This document shows positions 34,916-46,925 of a DNA stretch of 64,000 bases, piece by piece. Origin of the DNA: Calliphora vicina (Eukaryota > Arthropoda > Insecta > Diptera > Calliphoridae); the NCBI RefSeq assembly GCF_958450345.1, contig NC_088783.1, forward strand, positions 26,787,701 through 26,851,700. The letters are read 5' to 3'. Numbering within the stretch: position 1 is the first letter of the stretch; each line of letters starts with the position of its first letter. The translations under genes were made by a program, and so were the position numbers. A model generated the notes under the pieces. It searched no databases, had not been told where the DNA came from, and was given only the letters and a program-made list of their open reading frames with translations.

Positions 34916-35330
34916 TTTTATGGGTGCTGTGGCTTAATTGGTTAGCGCGTTTGATCATTAAGCATGATATGGTATTTGTGGCCTGGGTTCGATTCCCAGC
35001 CGCTGCCAATCAACAACATCAGTTTATAATAATTATTAGTTTACTAATAACTAATATTTATCACAGCGCCCTCCTTCCGTGGTATAACACTAAAACGCCA
35101 CCGAAGTAAAATAATTAAATAAAGGTTGTTGGCTTGACTAAAATGCGCCATCTCACCACCACAGGCGCTGCAACCTGCACTAATAACAAACATAACGCGC
35201 AATTGCAGAGTTGTCAATTAAAAAGCTTTTCTTCTCCTTTCACCACCTTTTCTTCTACTCTCTATCCCCTTTCCAAAGAAAGTAACACAATTATATATAG
35301 GCATATTAATCTCTATTTTAAAAAAAAAAA
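34916..35330 (+). mobile_element. tRNA-derived SINE with poly(A) tail and 10-bp target duplication
   Basis: The head (34923-35008) is tRNA-like. The pol III A box tggcttaattgg (34930-34941) fits TRGYNNARNNGG exactly, and the B box ggttcgattcc (34986-34996) fits GWTCRANNC. The head ends ccgctgcca as in many leucine tRNAs. The 5' acceptor half (ggtgctg) does not pair with the 3' half and there is one extra base before the 3' stem, so it is not a functional tRNA. A body of about 310 bp, GC-richer than its surroundings, ends in a run of 11 A. The 10-mer aatttcataa is present just before (34906-34915) and after (35331-35340) the unit, as expected for LINE-mediated retroposition. Confidence 0.85.
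34923..35008 (+). other. tRNA-like (Leu-type) promoter head of the SINE
   Basis: The possible anticodon loop ttaagca would give AAG (Leu). The T arm, ctggg-ttcgatt-cccag, is perfect. The acceptor stem is not paired, and the length (86 nt) with a long variable region is type II-like. I regard it as an internal pol III promoter, not a tRNA gene. Confidence 0.6.
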
Positions 35331-35340
35331 AATTTCATAA

Positions 35341-37840
35341 GAAACATATTTTTTTTTGCTGTTTTATTTGAATTTTTGGTATTCCTCTATGTTATACAAT
35401 TAATTTTTTCCTAATTTTTCCTAATCAAATAATTAAATTTCAAATATTTTTTTGGAATAATTTCTTCTGGCAATTCTTGTTTTCTTACTAATTTTAGCAT
35501 GCTGAACATGAATTACCATGAAAATATTTTACCTATAAAATGTTTCTATAACTTTTTGTTTAATATTGTTTACTGTTAATTTTTTTTATCTTTTATTGTA
35601 GCTGTTATATTAAATAAATCACGTTAAAATCTGACAGATGGCATAATGTAATCAAAATAATTTAACTTTATTAAAATGCAAAATCAAAAACCAATAATAT
35701 GTGAAATTCAGTAGTTGCTTTAAAGAAATATTTTAGAATACCGAATTTTAATAACTCAAGTAATACGCGAAAAAAACAGTTTTTTGGTTCTCCTGAAAAG
35801 TTGTGTTTTTTAAGATGAAGGATTTATTATATTATGTTGTTTTTGGCTTATGGATATCATATGGAATATCATGGAAAATGTTGAAAACTAACGTAATACC
35901 AAATTTTTATGTATAAAATAGCGAAATGCGAACATTTTAAGGACCATTTAAAATTTGCACAAAATTTATTTATTATAAGCCTAAAATATTAACAAAACAA
36001 CTGTTAATTACTGAATTTGAATAATATTAAACAGTTTTATGTATAAATCTCCTTTATTATATCTTAAATTTAAACTTAATTTCGTATTTGCCAATCTGGC
36101 TAACAGCTAACAAGTTACGCCATATTTATCTATTAAATAAATAAAAAAAATATATATATTAACAAAACATTAAAAAAATATTAAAATACGTTTTTGTAAG
36201 CAGAAATCCAGGCCTTTATTGCGCAGATTTAGCTGGACAAAATTATAAAAAAATTTGGTTTTCAGAATAAAAAGCATTGGTAATAGCCCTCATAGAAATT
36301 AAAACAATTTTTAAATTGGAAGTTTGGTAATCTTGAGAGAAGCTCGATAAGTAATTTAGCACATAGATACTCATATTTGAAATCTTATATAGTCACTCAT
36401 ATATAATACCTGGCACCAATATATTTGCTAGGTATTAACTCTTTTTATTTGTGCTCACCTTTGTTCGGTTTATTCGTTGCCAAAAACAATTAGACCACCG
36501 AAGAGCGTATAATAACGAAATATGCTTATGTTTTAAAGTAACTTATGGAGAAGGTGTCTTTAAAAAATCTCATCTCTCCACATCCAATTTTATATTATTT
36601 TAAATTTAACGGAAAATATATTTGTAGACCAAGACTCCACCAACTGTAACCCAAAGATTTTTAAACATAATTTTTAGATTCATCTATGTATATTAAATCT
36701 TCCTTTGTACATAGTTACTAGATTTAAAGCCAATCAATTTATAAAGCAATTACTTAAACCTAATTTTGAATTATTTTCCATTTCATGCTATTTAAAGCAA
36801 AACGTTTTTTAAGGATAGTTTGCTTTAAGTGTTTGATATAACAAATATAAGTTTATTTTAAATAAATATATATCTTAAGTGTCTTTTTCCTCCCTTCCTA
36901 ATTGAAATCAATACTAAGCAAAGTTACATAAGTATACATACATATTAATCAAACATTGATTTCACAAAATTGTTTGATTGATTTGTTGTTTGACATACTA
37001 TGTCATATATTCTTGACAACATGAGGAGAGTGAGTCCCTAATATTAAATCAAATCCTAAATAAAAGGTTTTAGTATGAAATATTCATATATGGAGTGATA
37101 TATGATTTGTCCACTTGAGTTTAAGATATTTTAAGTTTAAGAAATATAACAACAATTGACCATATTTTAATTTAAATACTTTACGAAACCATTATTCTGC
37201 TAATGCTTAACCATAGCATTATTTAAAAATTAATTTCCCTCAAAAACGCAGTATTGTCAAAGTTATTCAAGATTGAAGATTTTTCAATTTCATTACTAAA
37301 AATCAATTTTTGGTATGAAATATTGAGAATAAAAAAGAAAATGTTTTGCTGAACCTTGCATAAATAAGCAATTTCACTCTTCGACTATAATTTCATTAAA
37401 GTAATTATTACTTTTAAGTTTTTCATCCACACATATTGTGAGTCCTTATGAAACATAAATAAACTTATGTGCTCTTTTTCTATAGCGAACGAGTACTTTG
37501 AGTGGAAATTTAACATATGTTTTGTTTTTGTAACAAAAACAAAATACACGTAAAATTTCCAATCAAATCACTCGTTCACTTAGAAAAACAGCACATTAAT
37601 TTAGTAAACTCGTTTTGCCTGTACAAAATATAGTTTGTCATATTTTTTATTTTTTGGAAATATTTTTTTTTGCCATTGTATAGGCAAATCCCGTATACCG
37701 AACGATATGTTGTCAGCCCATTCATTAAATCGAAAAATTCGTTATATCGAGATTTATTTTTTGAATAAGTTTTAAGCGGTGTGACATTAGGAGACTGACT
37801 ATTCTCCAAAATGTTTCCATATTATTACAGCCTTTACTGA
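35341..37840. other. AT-rich non-coding stretch, nothing recognised
   Basis: No terminal repeats, RNA genes or protein similarity were seen. The minus frames at 37576-38003 are not recognised; the later part overlaps a mariner relic on the other strand. Confidence 0.55.
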
Positions 37841-37844
37841 AAGG

Positions 37845-38300
37845 GATTTCGGTTATAAAAATGATTCTAGTTCCGCTGAAGCACACCAATTGCTTACTAA
37901 AGCTCATGTCTGGTTTCGCTGTTTCAACGTGCGGTTCAGAAGTGGTGATTTTGACATGGAAGACAAATATCGAACAGGCCTGGCAAACATGTTTGAAGAC
38001 CACGAATTAGAGGCACTACACCATAATGATTTTTGTCGAACTCAACAGCAGCATGCAAAATCAGTGGAAACTACTCAAGTAGCAATTTCAAAACGTCCAA
38101 AAGCAGGGAAATTGAGTACCATACGAATTGAAACCGAATCATTACTTGCGATGAAAAATGGATCCATAGGAAGTCCGCCTAACCAGCCGAATCGACAACA
38201 AAGCCAAATATCCATGGCGCAAGGTAATGCTCTGTATTTGGTAGGAGCAAAAGGGTCCTGAAATCTGGCCAGACGATACAACGTACCTACAAAAATATTA
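37845..38300 (+). pseudogene. Mariner (irritans-type) transposase relic
   Basis: Residues include SAEAHQLLTKAHVWF, RFRSGDFDMEDKYRTG, FEDHELEALHHNDFCRTQQQ and KSVETTQVAISKR, then KAGKLSTI. These form the N-terminal helix-turn-helix part of mariner transposase in order. A deletion then joins it to ESLLAMKNGS and NRQQSQISM, with LYLVGAKGS at the end. The frame is nearly open over the first 100 residues but lacks the catalytic core. No terminal inverted repeats were seen. Confidence 0.8.
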
Positions 38301-38694
38301 GCGATTTAAAATTAATTGATTTTTTACATAGTTATTATATTGAGCAGACTAAGCTCATTTTCGTGATAGTCTCAGTATTTACAAGGCTATAACTGATTTA
38401 AAATTTTTGGATTTTTATACCTGCCATCAAAAAAGATGGGTGGTATATTTACATATCGAAATATTGGTAGCTGAATCAAAAAGTATATCTGTGGAGTTTG
38501 GACAAAACATTTTTAGTCGAGATAAAAAAATATCTTAGTTTTTTTATAATAAAACTAACTTTTAAAAACGCTCCGATTACACAAATCTACTTCTTCTTTC
38601 GAATATTAGTTTCTGAGATATCATATAAAAACAAATCAACTTATTTAGAGCTGTTGTTGATTTGTTTTTGACAAAACAACTTAATTCGCAAAAC

Positions 38695-38807
38695 CTGTTG
38701 AATTTATCGATAATTATTTTATTATTTATGCTTTGTATAATTCTTTGAGGCAAATAATAAAGTTCTTCAAGGACAAATAATAAAATATTGATCGATAAAT
38801 TCAACAG
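38695..38807. repeat. 113-bp palindromic element
   Basis: ctgttgaatttatcgataat, then tattttattattt at the left faces aaataataaaatattgatcg, then ataaattcaacag at the right. The centre also has 'ttctttgagg...aagttcttcaagg'. It is a MITE-like hairpin without a defined target duplication. Confidence 0.6.
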
Positions 38808-38925
38808 TTTTTGAGCTCTCCTGAAAAATTTTAAAATTCGGCTGAAGTTGTTTTGACAAAATTTTACAGATTATTCTGTGTCCTCATAAGATTCTAAGAC
38901 GATCTATGTCCGTTCATTCTGTCAA

Positions 38926-39072
38926 TGCCCGGCTCTGATAAATCTGAGGGAACGCATCTTCGGAACACCATTCCTATCATGCTTAGATGAGCTATCAAGG
39001 ATAAGTCTTAGACGAATCTACTCTTTCATCAGAGAATCTGGTTGGTTTAGCCTGGAAACAACGGACGTATAA
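38926..39072 (+). pseudogene. Non-LTR retrotransposon ORF2 C-terminus (5'-truncated copy)
   Basis: 49 codons are open to TAA at 39072: CPALINLRERIFGTPFLSC, LDELSRISLRRIYSFIRESG, then WFSLETTDV. The leading 'CP.L...R...FG....' follows the last cysteine of the CCHC-type zinc motif found after the reverse transcriptase in R1/Jockey/LOA-type elements, and 'FIRESGW' is typical of their last residues. About 100 bp of 3' UTR follows, ending gaacctaacctaacc at 39176 where family B resumes. There is no poly(A) tail. Confidence 0.7.
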
Positions 39073-39540
39073 TTAATACCAAGATGTTTACCCCTTGGGT
39101 ATCACAATGGGATCAGTTTTGAATGGACCCAAGTGAGCTGCTTGAAGAGTGGCTACCCATGGAACCTAACCTAACCTGTCTGTCTGTCTGTTGAAAATAC
39201 GATAGGGCCCAAACGACAGGAGTTAGCCGGCTGTAATTTTGAACAAATACTTTCTGTTGACAAGGTTTGAAAATTGGCAATATCGCTCTATGATACAAAT
39301 GTCCCACAACATGACAACATTTGTCCCTAGTCCCATTACAAGGTCAGCCTCAGACAATGACTTGAGCATTCATAATTTTCTTATAATAATTGGTATCGTG
39401 ATGAAATTGGACATAAACAAAATGTATATGAATCTAAATCTTTCGACCAATTGTGAGGATCGGTCCCTACCCCAACAAATAACCCCTATGTTCAAAAAAT
39501 ATTTTATTATCACATATTGATGTAATAAGATTCGGCTCAT

Positions 39541-39900
39541 CCGAATACATAACTCCTACTTATTCATATTTAATATTGATTTTAGTCATGAAATATGAAT
39601 GGCCACATGTTGAAAAACGTAGTATTCAAGAAGTTATTAATGGTATAAGATTTTTCAAATTAAAAAATTCAATTTGACTTAGTATTTACAAAGTAATTAA
39701 TGATTTAATATTTATGGATTTTTCATTCTCAAAATCGACTTTAGCTTTGAAATATGAATGATCACAGATTGATCCTATTATCACAAAATCACAGTATTTG
39801 GAATTTATTATTTATTAAAGATTTTTTTATTTGTCATATTTTGTGACATTTATTATGGTGTGAAATATGAGTGGATGGTTTAATTTATTAAGCATTGTCA
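39541..39900. repeat. Imperfect tandem-like repeat attached to family B
   Basis: 'tgaaatatgaatg' type words recur at about 39591, 39748 and 39865, with 'agtatt.a.aa..taattaatg' between them. Similar sequence precedes copy 3 at 38310-38405. It probably forms part of the longer family B unit. Confidence 0.4.
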
Positions 39901-40884
39901 AAAATATTTTCCCCAAGGATGAGCAATTACAAAATCTAATTAAATAACAAATTAATTAAAACAGCTCTTCCTAAGATTTAACTAAATTTCACAAAAGCAC
40001 GACAATTACTTACTTGTCTTAAAGACAATAAATAAACCAAACAAATCCTTTCATGTTTGCAAGTAAATTCCTTGCGTTAAATAAATACTTATTTACTTTG
40101 TGTGTATAAAAGAAATCTTATTAAAAAATAATTAACTTAACTCTCAAGGTTAATAAATCTTTTTTTGGGTAAATTGCGTGAAATGCGTATACAATTTTGT
40201 ATGCTTTCAACAATTTGTTTAGATGAATTTAATGCTTCCTTTTACTTAATTTGCAATTAAGCAGGCTTTGATTACAAGACTGGGTAATGAGAAAAAAAAA
40301 ATAAAAGTATTAAAATTTACCCACACAATAAATCATATATCAAGGGATTTGTTGTTACTCAAAGGAATATTTTGAGTATAAAAGAATAACCGTTTTGTTT
40401 TTACAGTAAATTTGAATATAATTTTTTAAATTTATTGTTAATAAAAATATGTTTATTATAAAAAGGACTTACTTAATCAAACAATTTTTTATTTAAAGCA
40501 GTTTAATGCAAGTATTTGGAATATGATTATGAAATAATATTAATCATACGCTTAGAGGGTGTTAAAAACATTACACATGTTTTAATATAGATAAAATGAG
40601 TATATTCAAGCAATAAAAAATAATAATTTATATAACATTTTCTGAAATTCAAACACATATTTACTTACTCTAAATCCTTTTTATGTTTATCTTTAGCTTT
40701 AACACTTTCAAATCCTTGAATGCCAAATGTACGCGTTTTTATTCGTAAATTTTCGGTGAACAAACCTACCAAAAAATTGTTTTAATCACCTCATAAAAAA
40801 TTATAATAAATAAATATAAATAAAATGAAATTTTTTCCATATATAAATATCAAATGGCAGCTACAAAATGCCATGCAAGTGTTA

Positions 40885-40915
<31 letters not shown>

Positions 40916-42229
40916 AAAGATTTTCAACAGATAAATATAATGGCAGCAAATCTCATAAAAGTGTTTTATGTTTGTTTCCTAGTAAAAAGAGAAATATTTA
41001 TATGAAAATGTTCCAAATGTATGAGCAAAACAGTAAACAAACTTTTCTGTTTTTGTTCTAAGGATAAATACGGAAAATATACCCATGAGCTGAAAGGCAG
41101 CAGAGGAGCAATATAAAAAATTGAGGTAATTTCATATAATTCTATTTTATATTTCATAGTCTTACTGTTTTTTGCAGTTTATTATTAATATTTTACATTT
41201 ATATTCAAAACCATAAAACAATTAAACCTAGAAAAGGAGAAAAAATTTTATTTGAAAAACTGCTATAGAGAGTGTTTGGTCTAGCTAAGATTATGTGGTT
41301 TTCATTTCATATTTTTCTTTTTCTGGAAATCGTAATAAGCTGTAGAATTAAAATTATACAGTAAATTATTTTCTCCAAGTTGCGGCTAGGAGTCGTGGTA
41401 AAAAGTTTGAGGCCCTTTTCGCAATCACGTGCCATTAAAAATTGTACAAAAATGTTTTATTTAAAAAAAAAAAAAAAAACTGATAAGTAAAAATGTCTGT
41501 ATTGTATTGGTGGGCGATAAAGAGAAACTAAGTGTGTATGTGTAATTGTTTGTTTTATTTGTAAAATTGCTAAGGACTGCTGTAAAGGATGTTTGATAAA
41601 TCTTAAATCTTCAAATGATTGATCATTGTTTACACTTAAAACTTAACAAAAAGTTATAAATCTTTATACAAACAATTTTTTCTTTGAAATTCAACTTTTA
41701 AGCTCTTTATACAACTAAACAATAAATTTAAATATTCGATAAGTAATCCTAATTTTTGGAAATTAATTTTAAGATGATAATTATTCTTGAAGGCAAATGC
41801 ACACAAGAAAAATTGTGGTTGTTTTATGATTGTGGTCTTTAGTCATCCTTTTATAATTCTGAGATATTTAAAGAGTTGCGTTGAAATCAATTGTAACCAG
41901 AAAACAAAAACTCTGAGAGTTATTAATTATAATTTCCCAGCAAACATGTCCTCTGTAAGGGAGAAACTAAAATACTGTTGTACCAATATACGAAAGACTT
42001 TGCTTATTATAATATAATTTTATGAATATTTTCAAACCAGTGTTTTTCTAAAATAGAGAAAAATAATTTGAAAGTAAATTTCTAATTAGACCTTGACAAT
42101 GAAGATTGTTGATGAAGCCCTTGGCAGGGTAGAAAATACATTCCAATTTGCCAATTGTCTAAAATTTTAGTATTCAGTGATATTCTTTGAATTATTACAA
42201 ATAAATTATAATAAAAATGAACTTAATTA
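39901..42229. other. AT-rich non-coding stretch, nothing recognised
   Basis: Contains a 19-nt A-run at 41461-41479. No gene, RNA gene or element ends were recognised. Confidence 0.55.
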
Positions 42230-43130
42230 AAAATGAACCATAATTTGGTCAAGTTATCATCCACATGATTAAAACAGCCATATATATGATTGTGGTAAAT
42301 AAATATTTGTTTATGGCAATCATGTTCATGATGAATCATGATATCCTAATATGTTGTTCTCACAAGTTGTTAACCATAAGAATAACATAAGTGGTAAATC
42401 CTTCATCTCAAAAATGGTTGTCGCAATCACCTACTTATTTACTACACTCATGCATATGATTGCTACAATCATGTGAATCGTAACTTTAACATATCGTTGC
42501 TACCACAATAATATAAATAACACTATACAACACCGGTAGTTTTGAAAGTTTACATCTGCATTTCATTTCAGAAGGGGTTAAAGTTTCCCAACTCTGGCAC
42601 ATTCTTATTGTTAATCGTCATAAGAAACCATGTGATCCTTACATTTTAGGTATAAAATGTGCTCAGCAAAGTTATGTAAAATGTTACGGAGAATATTTTT
42701 GTAGAATACGTTAACCCTCTAAATCCTCAAGGCATGGGAATTTTTTGTCCTTCTTTTAAAAATGAGCAAAAAACACCATTACAACAGGGACTTAAGGGGT
42801 TAAAATGTTCTGCAAAAATATTGTCCGTGAAATTTTACTATTCTACAAAAATATTCTCCGTAACATTTTACATAACTTTGCGGAACACATTTTATACCTG
42901 AAATGTGAGGATCATATGGTTTCTTATGAAGATTAAGAATGTGCCAGAATTGGGAAACTTTAACCCGCCCTCAAATGAAATTCAGATGTAAACTTTCAAA
43001 ACGCTGATACACGTGTCTTTTTTTTGTCTCCTCTATCAAAATGTATTATAATTACTGTGACCATAATATTGTTAAAAAAAAACCTGTAAAAATTTTGAAA
43101 TGGTTACAGTAAACATGTACAACATTTTAA
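42230..43130. mobile_element. Palindromic MITE family 'cacNcagag', copy 3, split by a hairpin insertion
   Basis: The left part (42230-42519) has 'gattgtggtaaataaatatt', 'gatgaatcatgatatcctaa' and 'caatcatgtgaatcgtaact'. The right part (43044-43130) resumes with 'attactgtgaccataatatt', 'ctgtaaaaattttgaaatgg' and 'acagtaaacatgtacaa'. Between them sits a 0.5 kb long hairpin. Undisturbed copies read straight through ('ataaataattattgtgacta' at 54691). Confidence 0.7.
42520..43043. mobile_element. ~520-bp long-hairpin element inserted in a MITE
   Basis: Arms of about 225 bp are nearly perfect inverted copies. Examples: 'ttttgaaagtttacatctgc' facing 'cagatgtaaactttcaaaac', 'actctggcacattcttattg' facing 'aagaatgtgccagaattggg', and 'aatgttacggagaatatttt' facing 'aaaatattctccgtaacatt'. 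A short centre contains ccctctaaatcctcaaggca. It relates to the 6640 and 8165 repeats through the 'ttaaccctcta' block. Exact ends and duplication are uncertain. Confidence 0.8.
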
Positions 43131-43724
43131 TATGTGTATATGTACAATAATAATCTTAAAATGAACTCATTTTTGAACTTGAAAATGTAGCCGCATAAAT
43201 ATAAATTAAAAGACGTAGTTTAGTGGACGAGTTATTTTCAGTTTTTGATTCTAACATGTCCACCAAGTAAGACCTTTCTTGTACTTTTATGTTTGTGGAT
43301 TACTAAATTTTAAAATTGTTTGGAAATAAAGATAATTTCTTATGGCAAAAGCTTAAAATTTCATTTCATGCTGAATTTCTTCTCATACAGTAATGAATTT
43401 GTTCACGGTAGTGTGGCACATTATCCAGATATCGTTCACATTAATATTATCTTCTTTAGATGGAAATAACTTCGCGATATTGAACAACACTAATAGTTAT
43501 TGCTTGATGCAGCAAACTGTGAAACATTTTAGATGAATTTTTGTTTTGACAATCACATAGAAATGTAGATGAAAAAGTGATTGGTTAAGGATGATTTTTC
43601 TCGAACAATAAATTATTGTTAAACAATCAAAACGCGTTGTGATTGTAATGGAATAGCGAGATATTCAAATTTTGCATCAATTTGGGGAAACTTTTAAACA
43701 CATTAGGGTATCGGCATTTGTCTA

Positions 43725-44460
43725 GTGTCACAAAAAGTTGTTTTTGCTTCGAAAGTGTAGAATTTTGTACAAGCAATTCGTGATATGCGGGAAGTTTTTC
43801 TTTAGTTCATTTGAAAAAATATGCCGCTGAAACACACCAGTTGCTCAAAGCTTTAGTGAATATGTTCCATTGGTTTCAAGGATGCGAAATATGGTTTGTT
43901 CGGTTCAGAAGTGGTGATTTTGACACGGAAAAAAAATCGCACAGGTCAGCCAAAAAAAAAAAATGTTGAAGACCAAGAATTGGAGACATTACTTCATGAA
44001 AATTGTTGTAAAACTCAACAAGAACTTGATAAATCATTGCAGTACGATTCATCGAAAAGCAGGGAAATTTGGTACCATACCAGTTGAAGCCTAGAGACAT
44101 AGAAATACTATTTTACATGTCCGGAATGACTCTTGAATGCTGTGAAAGAACATAACTTTTGCGAATTATTACTTGCGACGAGCCGAATCGACAACAAAGC
44201 CAAATATCCATGGCGCTAAAGTAATTTTCTGTAGTTGGCGGGAGCAAAAGGTTCATATCTATTATGAGCTGCTGAAATCTGACCAGATCATTACCGGTAA
44301 CCTGAATCGAATGGGGCTTGATGCGTTCTTGGCATCAAATGATGAGCAGTTTTTTTGGTTCGGAATCCATATGTTGCCAGAATGATGGGAAATGATCATA
44401 TCTAACAATGGCCAATACCTTCAATAAATTCATATAGTACAAATGTTTCGAAATAAAAGC
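43725..44460 (+). pseudogene. Mariner (irritans-type) transposase relic with internal deletion
   Basis: N-terminal part: WFVRFRSGDFDTE, KKKNVEDQELETLLHENCC and KTQQELDKSLQ. Then EIWYHT, a remnant of the linker. Catalytic part: RIITCDE (first catalytic aspartate retained), joined by deletion to PNRQQSQISMAL, then LLKSDQIITGNLNRMGLDAF. A second deletion follows, directly to LASNDEQFFWFGIHMLPE and WEMIISNNGQYLQ, the usual C-terminus. The second and third catalytic aspartates lie in the missing block. Stops and frameshifts are present. It is the longest of the irritans-type relics here. Confidence 0.85.
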
Positions 44461-45420
44461 TACAAATTTAAAAACTCCCGCATGTTTAAGTCAGGCACCC
44501 AATAAAACTTTACTTTATTTTAGCCATTATTCAGCGAAATCAAAACTTTTTCAATGATGTTGTAAAGTTTGGCAAAATTACGGTAGCTTCCTTATTTTAT
44601 TACAAGTATTTTAAATATAGAATTCATAATTATAACAATTAAAAAGTAATTAATTATGTACCTATAAACTAAGGTCGTTAATAAAATCAGATAAATAGTT
44701 AATAGAAAGTATATAACCAGTACTTTTAAAAGAATATTAACTTATCACCAAAGCAACTTTACCATAAACTTAACCCTCAACTTTCAAAACACCCAGTGCA
44801 TGTCTCCAATTCTATAAAGAAAGTACTTTTAGTACTTGTGTTTTGATTTAGTACTCATTTTGTCGAGTTATTCTTTGTTTAGCATTCAAAGACGTGCATT
44901 GAATTTATTTCCCATGATGATTATTTATGGTTTAAAAACTTAACAATAACAACCACGACAATTTTTTTTCTTTTTGGTTTATTGTTGGCAAATCATAACA
45001 GTTTTTCGATTAAACAATTTTCCTTTCTGTAAAGTAAATTAATTTTGTGTAAAAGTACAAAAGAAAATATTGTGTACATAAATTTTGTGTTGACTGTAAG
45101 TCACAATAAAATACATTTTATGTTTAAAAGCATTATTATGAATTAGAATTTTTAATAAGTACCCCTAAGCTGCAACTATTTGACAAAACTTTACAATGTC
45201 CTTGTAAATGTTTTTAAAGATGACATACAGTGGACCGTTAGCGAAAAAATTACTACTCTGCCAACTTTATTATCCTTTGATAAGAACCCGTCTCCCGCCT
45301 CTTGACTGAAAGGGCAATACTACTTCTGTCCACAGGCATCAGACAGTTGACTCCTGCGTCATGTATATTGTGTTTAACAGACATTATTAGCAGACTACAG
45401 CGTGACTTTATGAGAAATTG
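44461..45420. other. AT-rich non-coding stretch, nothing firmly recognised
   Basis: The minus frame at 45253-45444 is in a slightly GC-richer patch but shows no recognised similarity. Confidence 0.5.
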
Positions 45421-45424
45421 GAAA

Positions 45425-46925
45425 AGTGAATTTCGTCTGCTCATTTAGCATTACTTTTTGCGGAAAAAATCAAGGCTAAGCTTGATTAATACTAGGGGAA
45501 CTCTGCACCATCAATTTCAATGGTATAAAAGTGGTTTACTGAATTTCGTTTTGGCCGTACACGAATGGAAGATGCAGAACGTTCTGGACAACAAATTGAG
45601 ATCTCTACACCTGAAACAAATGAAAAAAATTCACGAATTGATGATGACCGATCGAAGATTGAAAGTGTGAAAGATTTTGGAAGCCATAGGCATCTCACAC
45701 AGCTCGGTGGACGAAACCTGGATCCACCACAACCTGGATCCAACCACAACCAAACAGCTGTCAATCCAGTGAGTTCCTCAGTGTGAATAGGTACCAAAGA
45801 AGGCCAAGGTGGGTTTGTCAGTCAATAAAGTTATGGCGGTCGTTTTTTGGGCTGCCTTCAAAAGGATAAAACAAAGAATTGCGAATATTATGCCAACATA
45901 TTAAGTCGTCAATAAGAATTTGAAAAAAAAACAAGTCAGAGAGCTATATTCGGCTATGTAGTGCAAATTATACTGTAAAATATTTTTAGGTAAACAAACT
46001 TATTTTTTTAATTTATTAGCGAAAATAATTTTATGGCAAATTTTTTGTTTTATTTTATAAAAATTTCTTTTTTTTAATTTATTTGTAAAAAAATTTTATA
46101 ACAAAACAAATATTGTTTAGTGAAAAAAAAAATTCGGGGTAAAAAATATTTTTCTCGATTTTGATCAATTGCAGGTCCGACTTACTTTGTAGGTCGACTT
46201 GCTAAAGTCTTTGAAATATATATATCTATTGGATTTGCATATTGTCTACATTAATGACTTAGTGCTCCAGATATAGATACAAAATATGTAAATGATTGAG
46301 GTTGTCCTGTTTTTTAGCTTTTATCTCAGCCTGGTTCGATTGCCTTGATTTTAAATAGCAAAGTTAATTTTAACATACATACGGACATACGATCATGGCT
46401 ATATCGAATTTGCTATCTATAACGATCCAGAATATAGATACTTTGAAATGAAAAATGTTGAAATTACAAACAGAATGACAAACTTATATATACAACCAGG
46501 ACAATTCAAGAGAGCTCTCATGTGCAGTTTCCATGGCAAAAATCTATGAATTAGGCTACGAGTTGCTTCCTCATCCACCCTATTCTCCGGATTTATATAG
46601 TCGAGTGACTATTTATTGTTTACAAACCTGAAGAAATGGCTCGGTGGAAAAAGCTTTAACTCCAACAATGAAATCATCTCATAAACAAATACCTGTTTTA
46701 ATGACCTCAACAAATCTTATTTTTTGAAAGGAATACAAAAATTGAAGAATCATTGGGCAAAGTGTAAAGACCTCAAAGCAAAAATATTTGAAGAAAAAAA
46801 TCCAAAAATCTGTGTTTCATTCAAAGAGTCACGGACATACGGACCCGCTCCCATATATGAGAGTATTTTAAAGCATCATGAAATTTTATGTCAATTTAAA
46901 TACTGTATATTGTCAATTTAACAGT
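45425..46925 (+). pseudogene. Mariner (mellifera-like) transposase relic split by a family C insertion
   Basis: First part (about 45500-45900): FRFGRTRMEDAERSGQQIEI, STPETN, DDRRLKV and KILEAIGISHSSV, then by deletion DETWIHHNLDPTTTKQ (first catalytic aspartate in the DETW context). Then VPKKAKVGLSVNKVMA, VVFWA. Second part (46500-46850): ELSCAVSMAKIYELGYELL, PHPPYSPDLY (third catalytic aspartate in the SPD context), NLKKWLGGKSFNSNNE, LKGIQKLKNHWAKC, DLK. The order matches Mos1/mellifera-group mariners and differs from the irritans-type relics. Family C (45923-46496) interrupts it. Frameshifts and stops are numerous. Confidence 0.85.
45923..46496. repeat. Dispersed fly repeat family C, copy 2, inside a mariner relic
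   Basis: Starts acaagtcagagagctatatt, then cggctatgtag. Continues with 'aaaaaaaaaattcggggtaa', 'gattttgatcaattgcaggt', 'ggttgtcctgttttttag', 'ctataacgatccagaatata', 'gaaattacaaacagaatgac' and stops at ttatatata, where mariner resumes. The usual 'cccttgcaacacttggtgaa' end seen in copy 1 is missing. Confidence 0.75.

Larger units (their letters stand above)
38411..39540 (+). repeat. Dispersed fly repeat family B, copy 3, split by insertions
   Basis: The left part (38411-38490) has ttatacctgccatcaaaaaa, then gatgggtggtatatt. The right part (39176-39540) has 'ctgtctgtctgtctgttgaa', 'atagggcccaaacgacagga', 'tctgttgacaaggtttgaaa' and 'atgaaattggacataaacaa'. In copy 2 the equivalent segments are almost adjacent, so the roughly 0.6-0.7 kb between them here is inserted material, including the hairpin at 38695 and a non-LTR 3' end. 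Confidence 0.65.

Noticed and set aside
34923..35008. Functional tRNA-Leu(AAG) gene
   Set aside because: The acceptor halves do not pair, one extra base precedes the 3' stem, and the unit is followed by a body, poly(A) and target duplication. A SINE explains it better.
34924..35340. Open frames of 61 and 68 codons at 34924-35109 and 35134-35340
   Set aside because: Both lie inside the SINE, one crossing its tRNA-like head; no protein similarity.
39113..39307. Minus frame of 64 codons at 39113-39307
   Set aside because: Antisense to the non-LTR 3' UTR and family B; no independent support.
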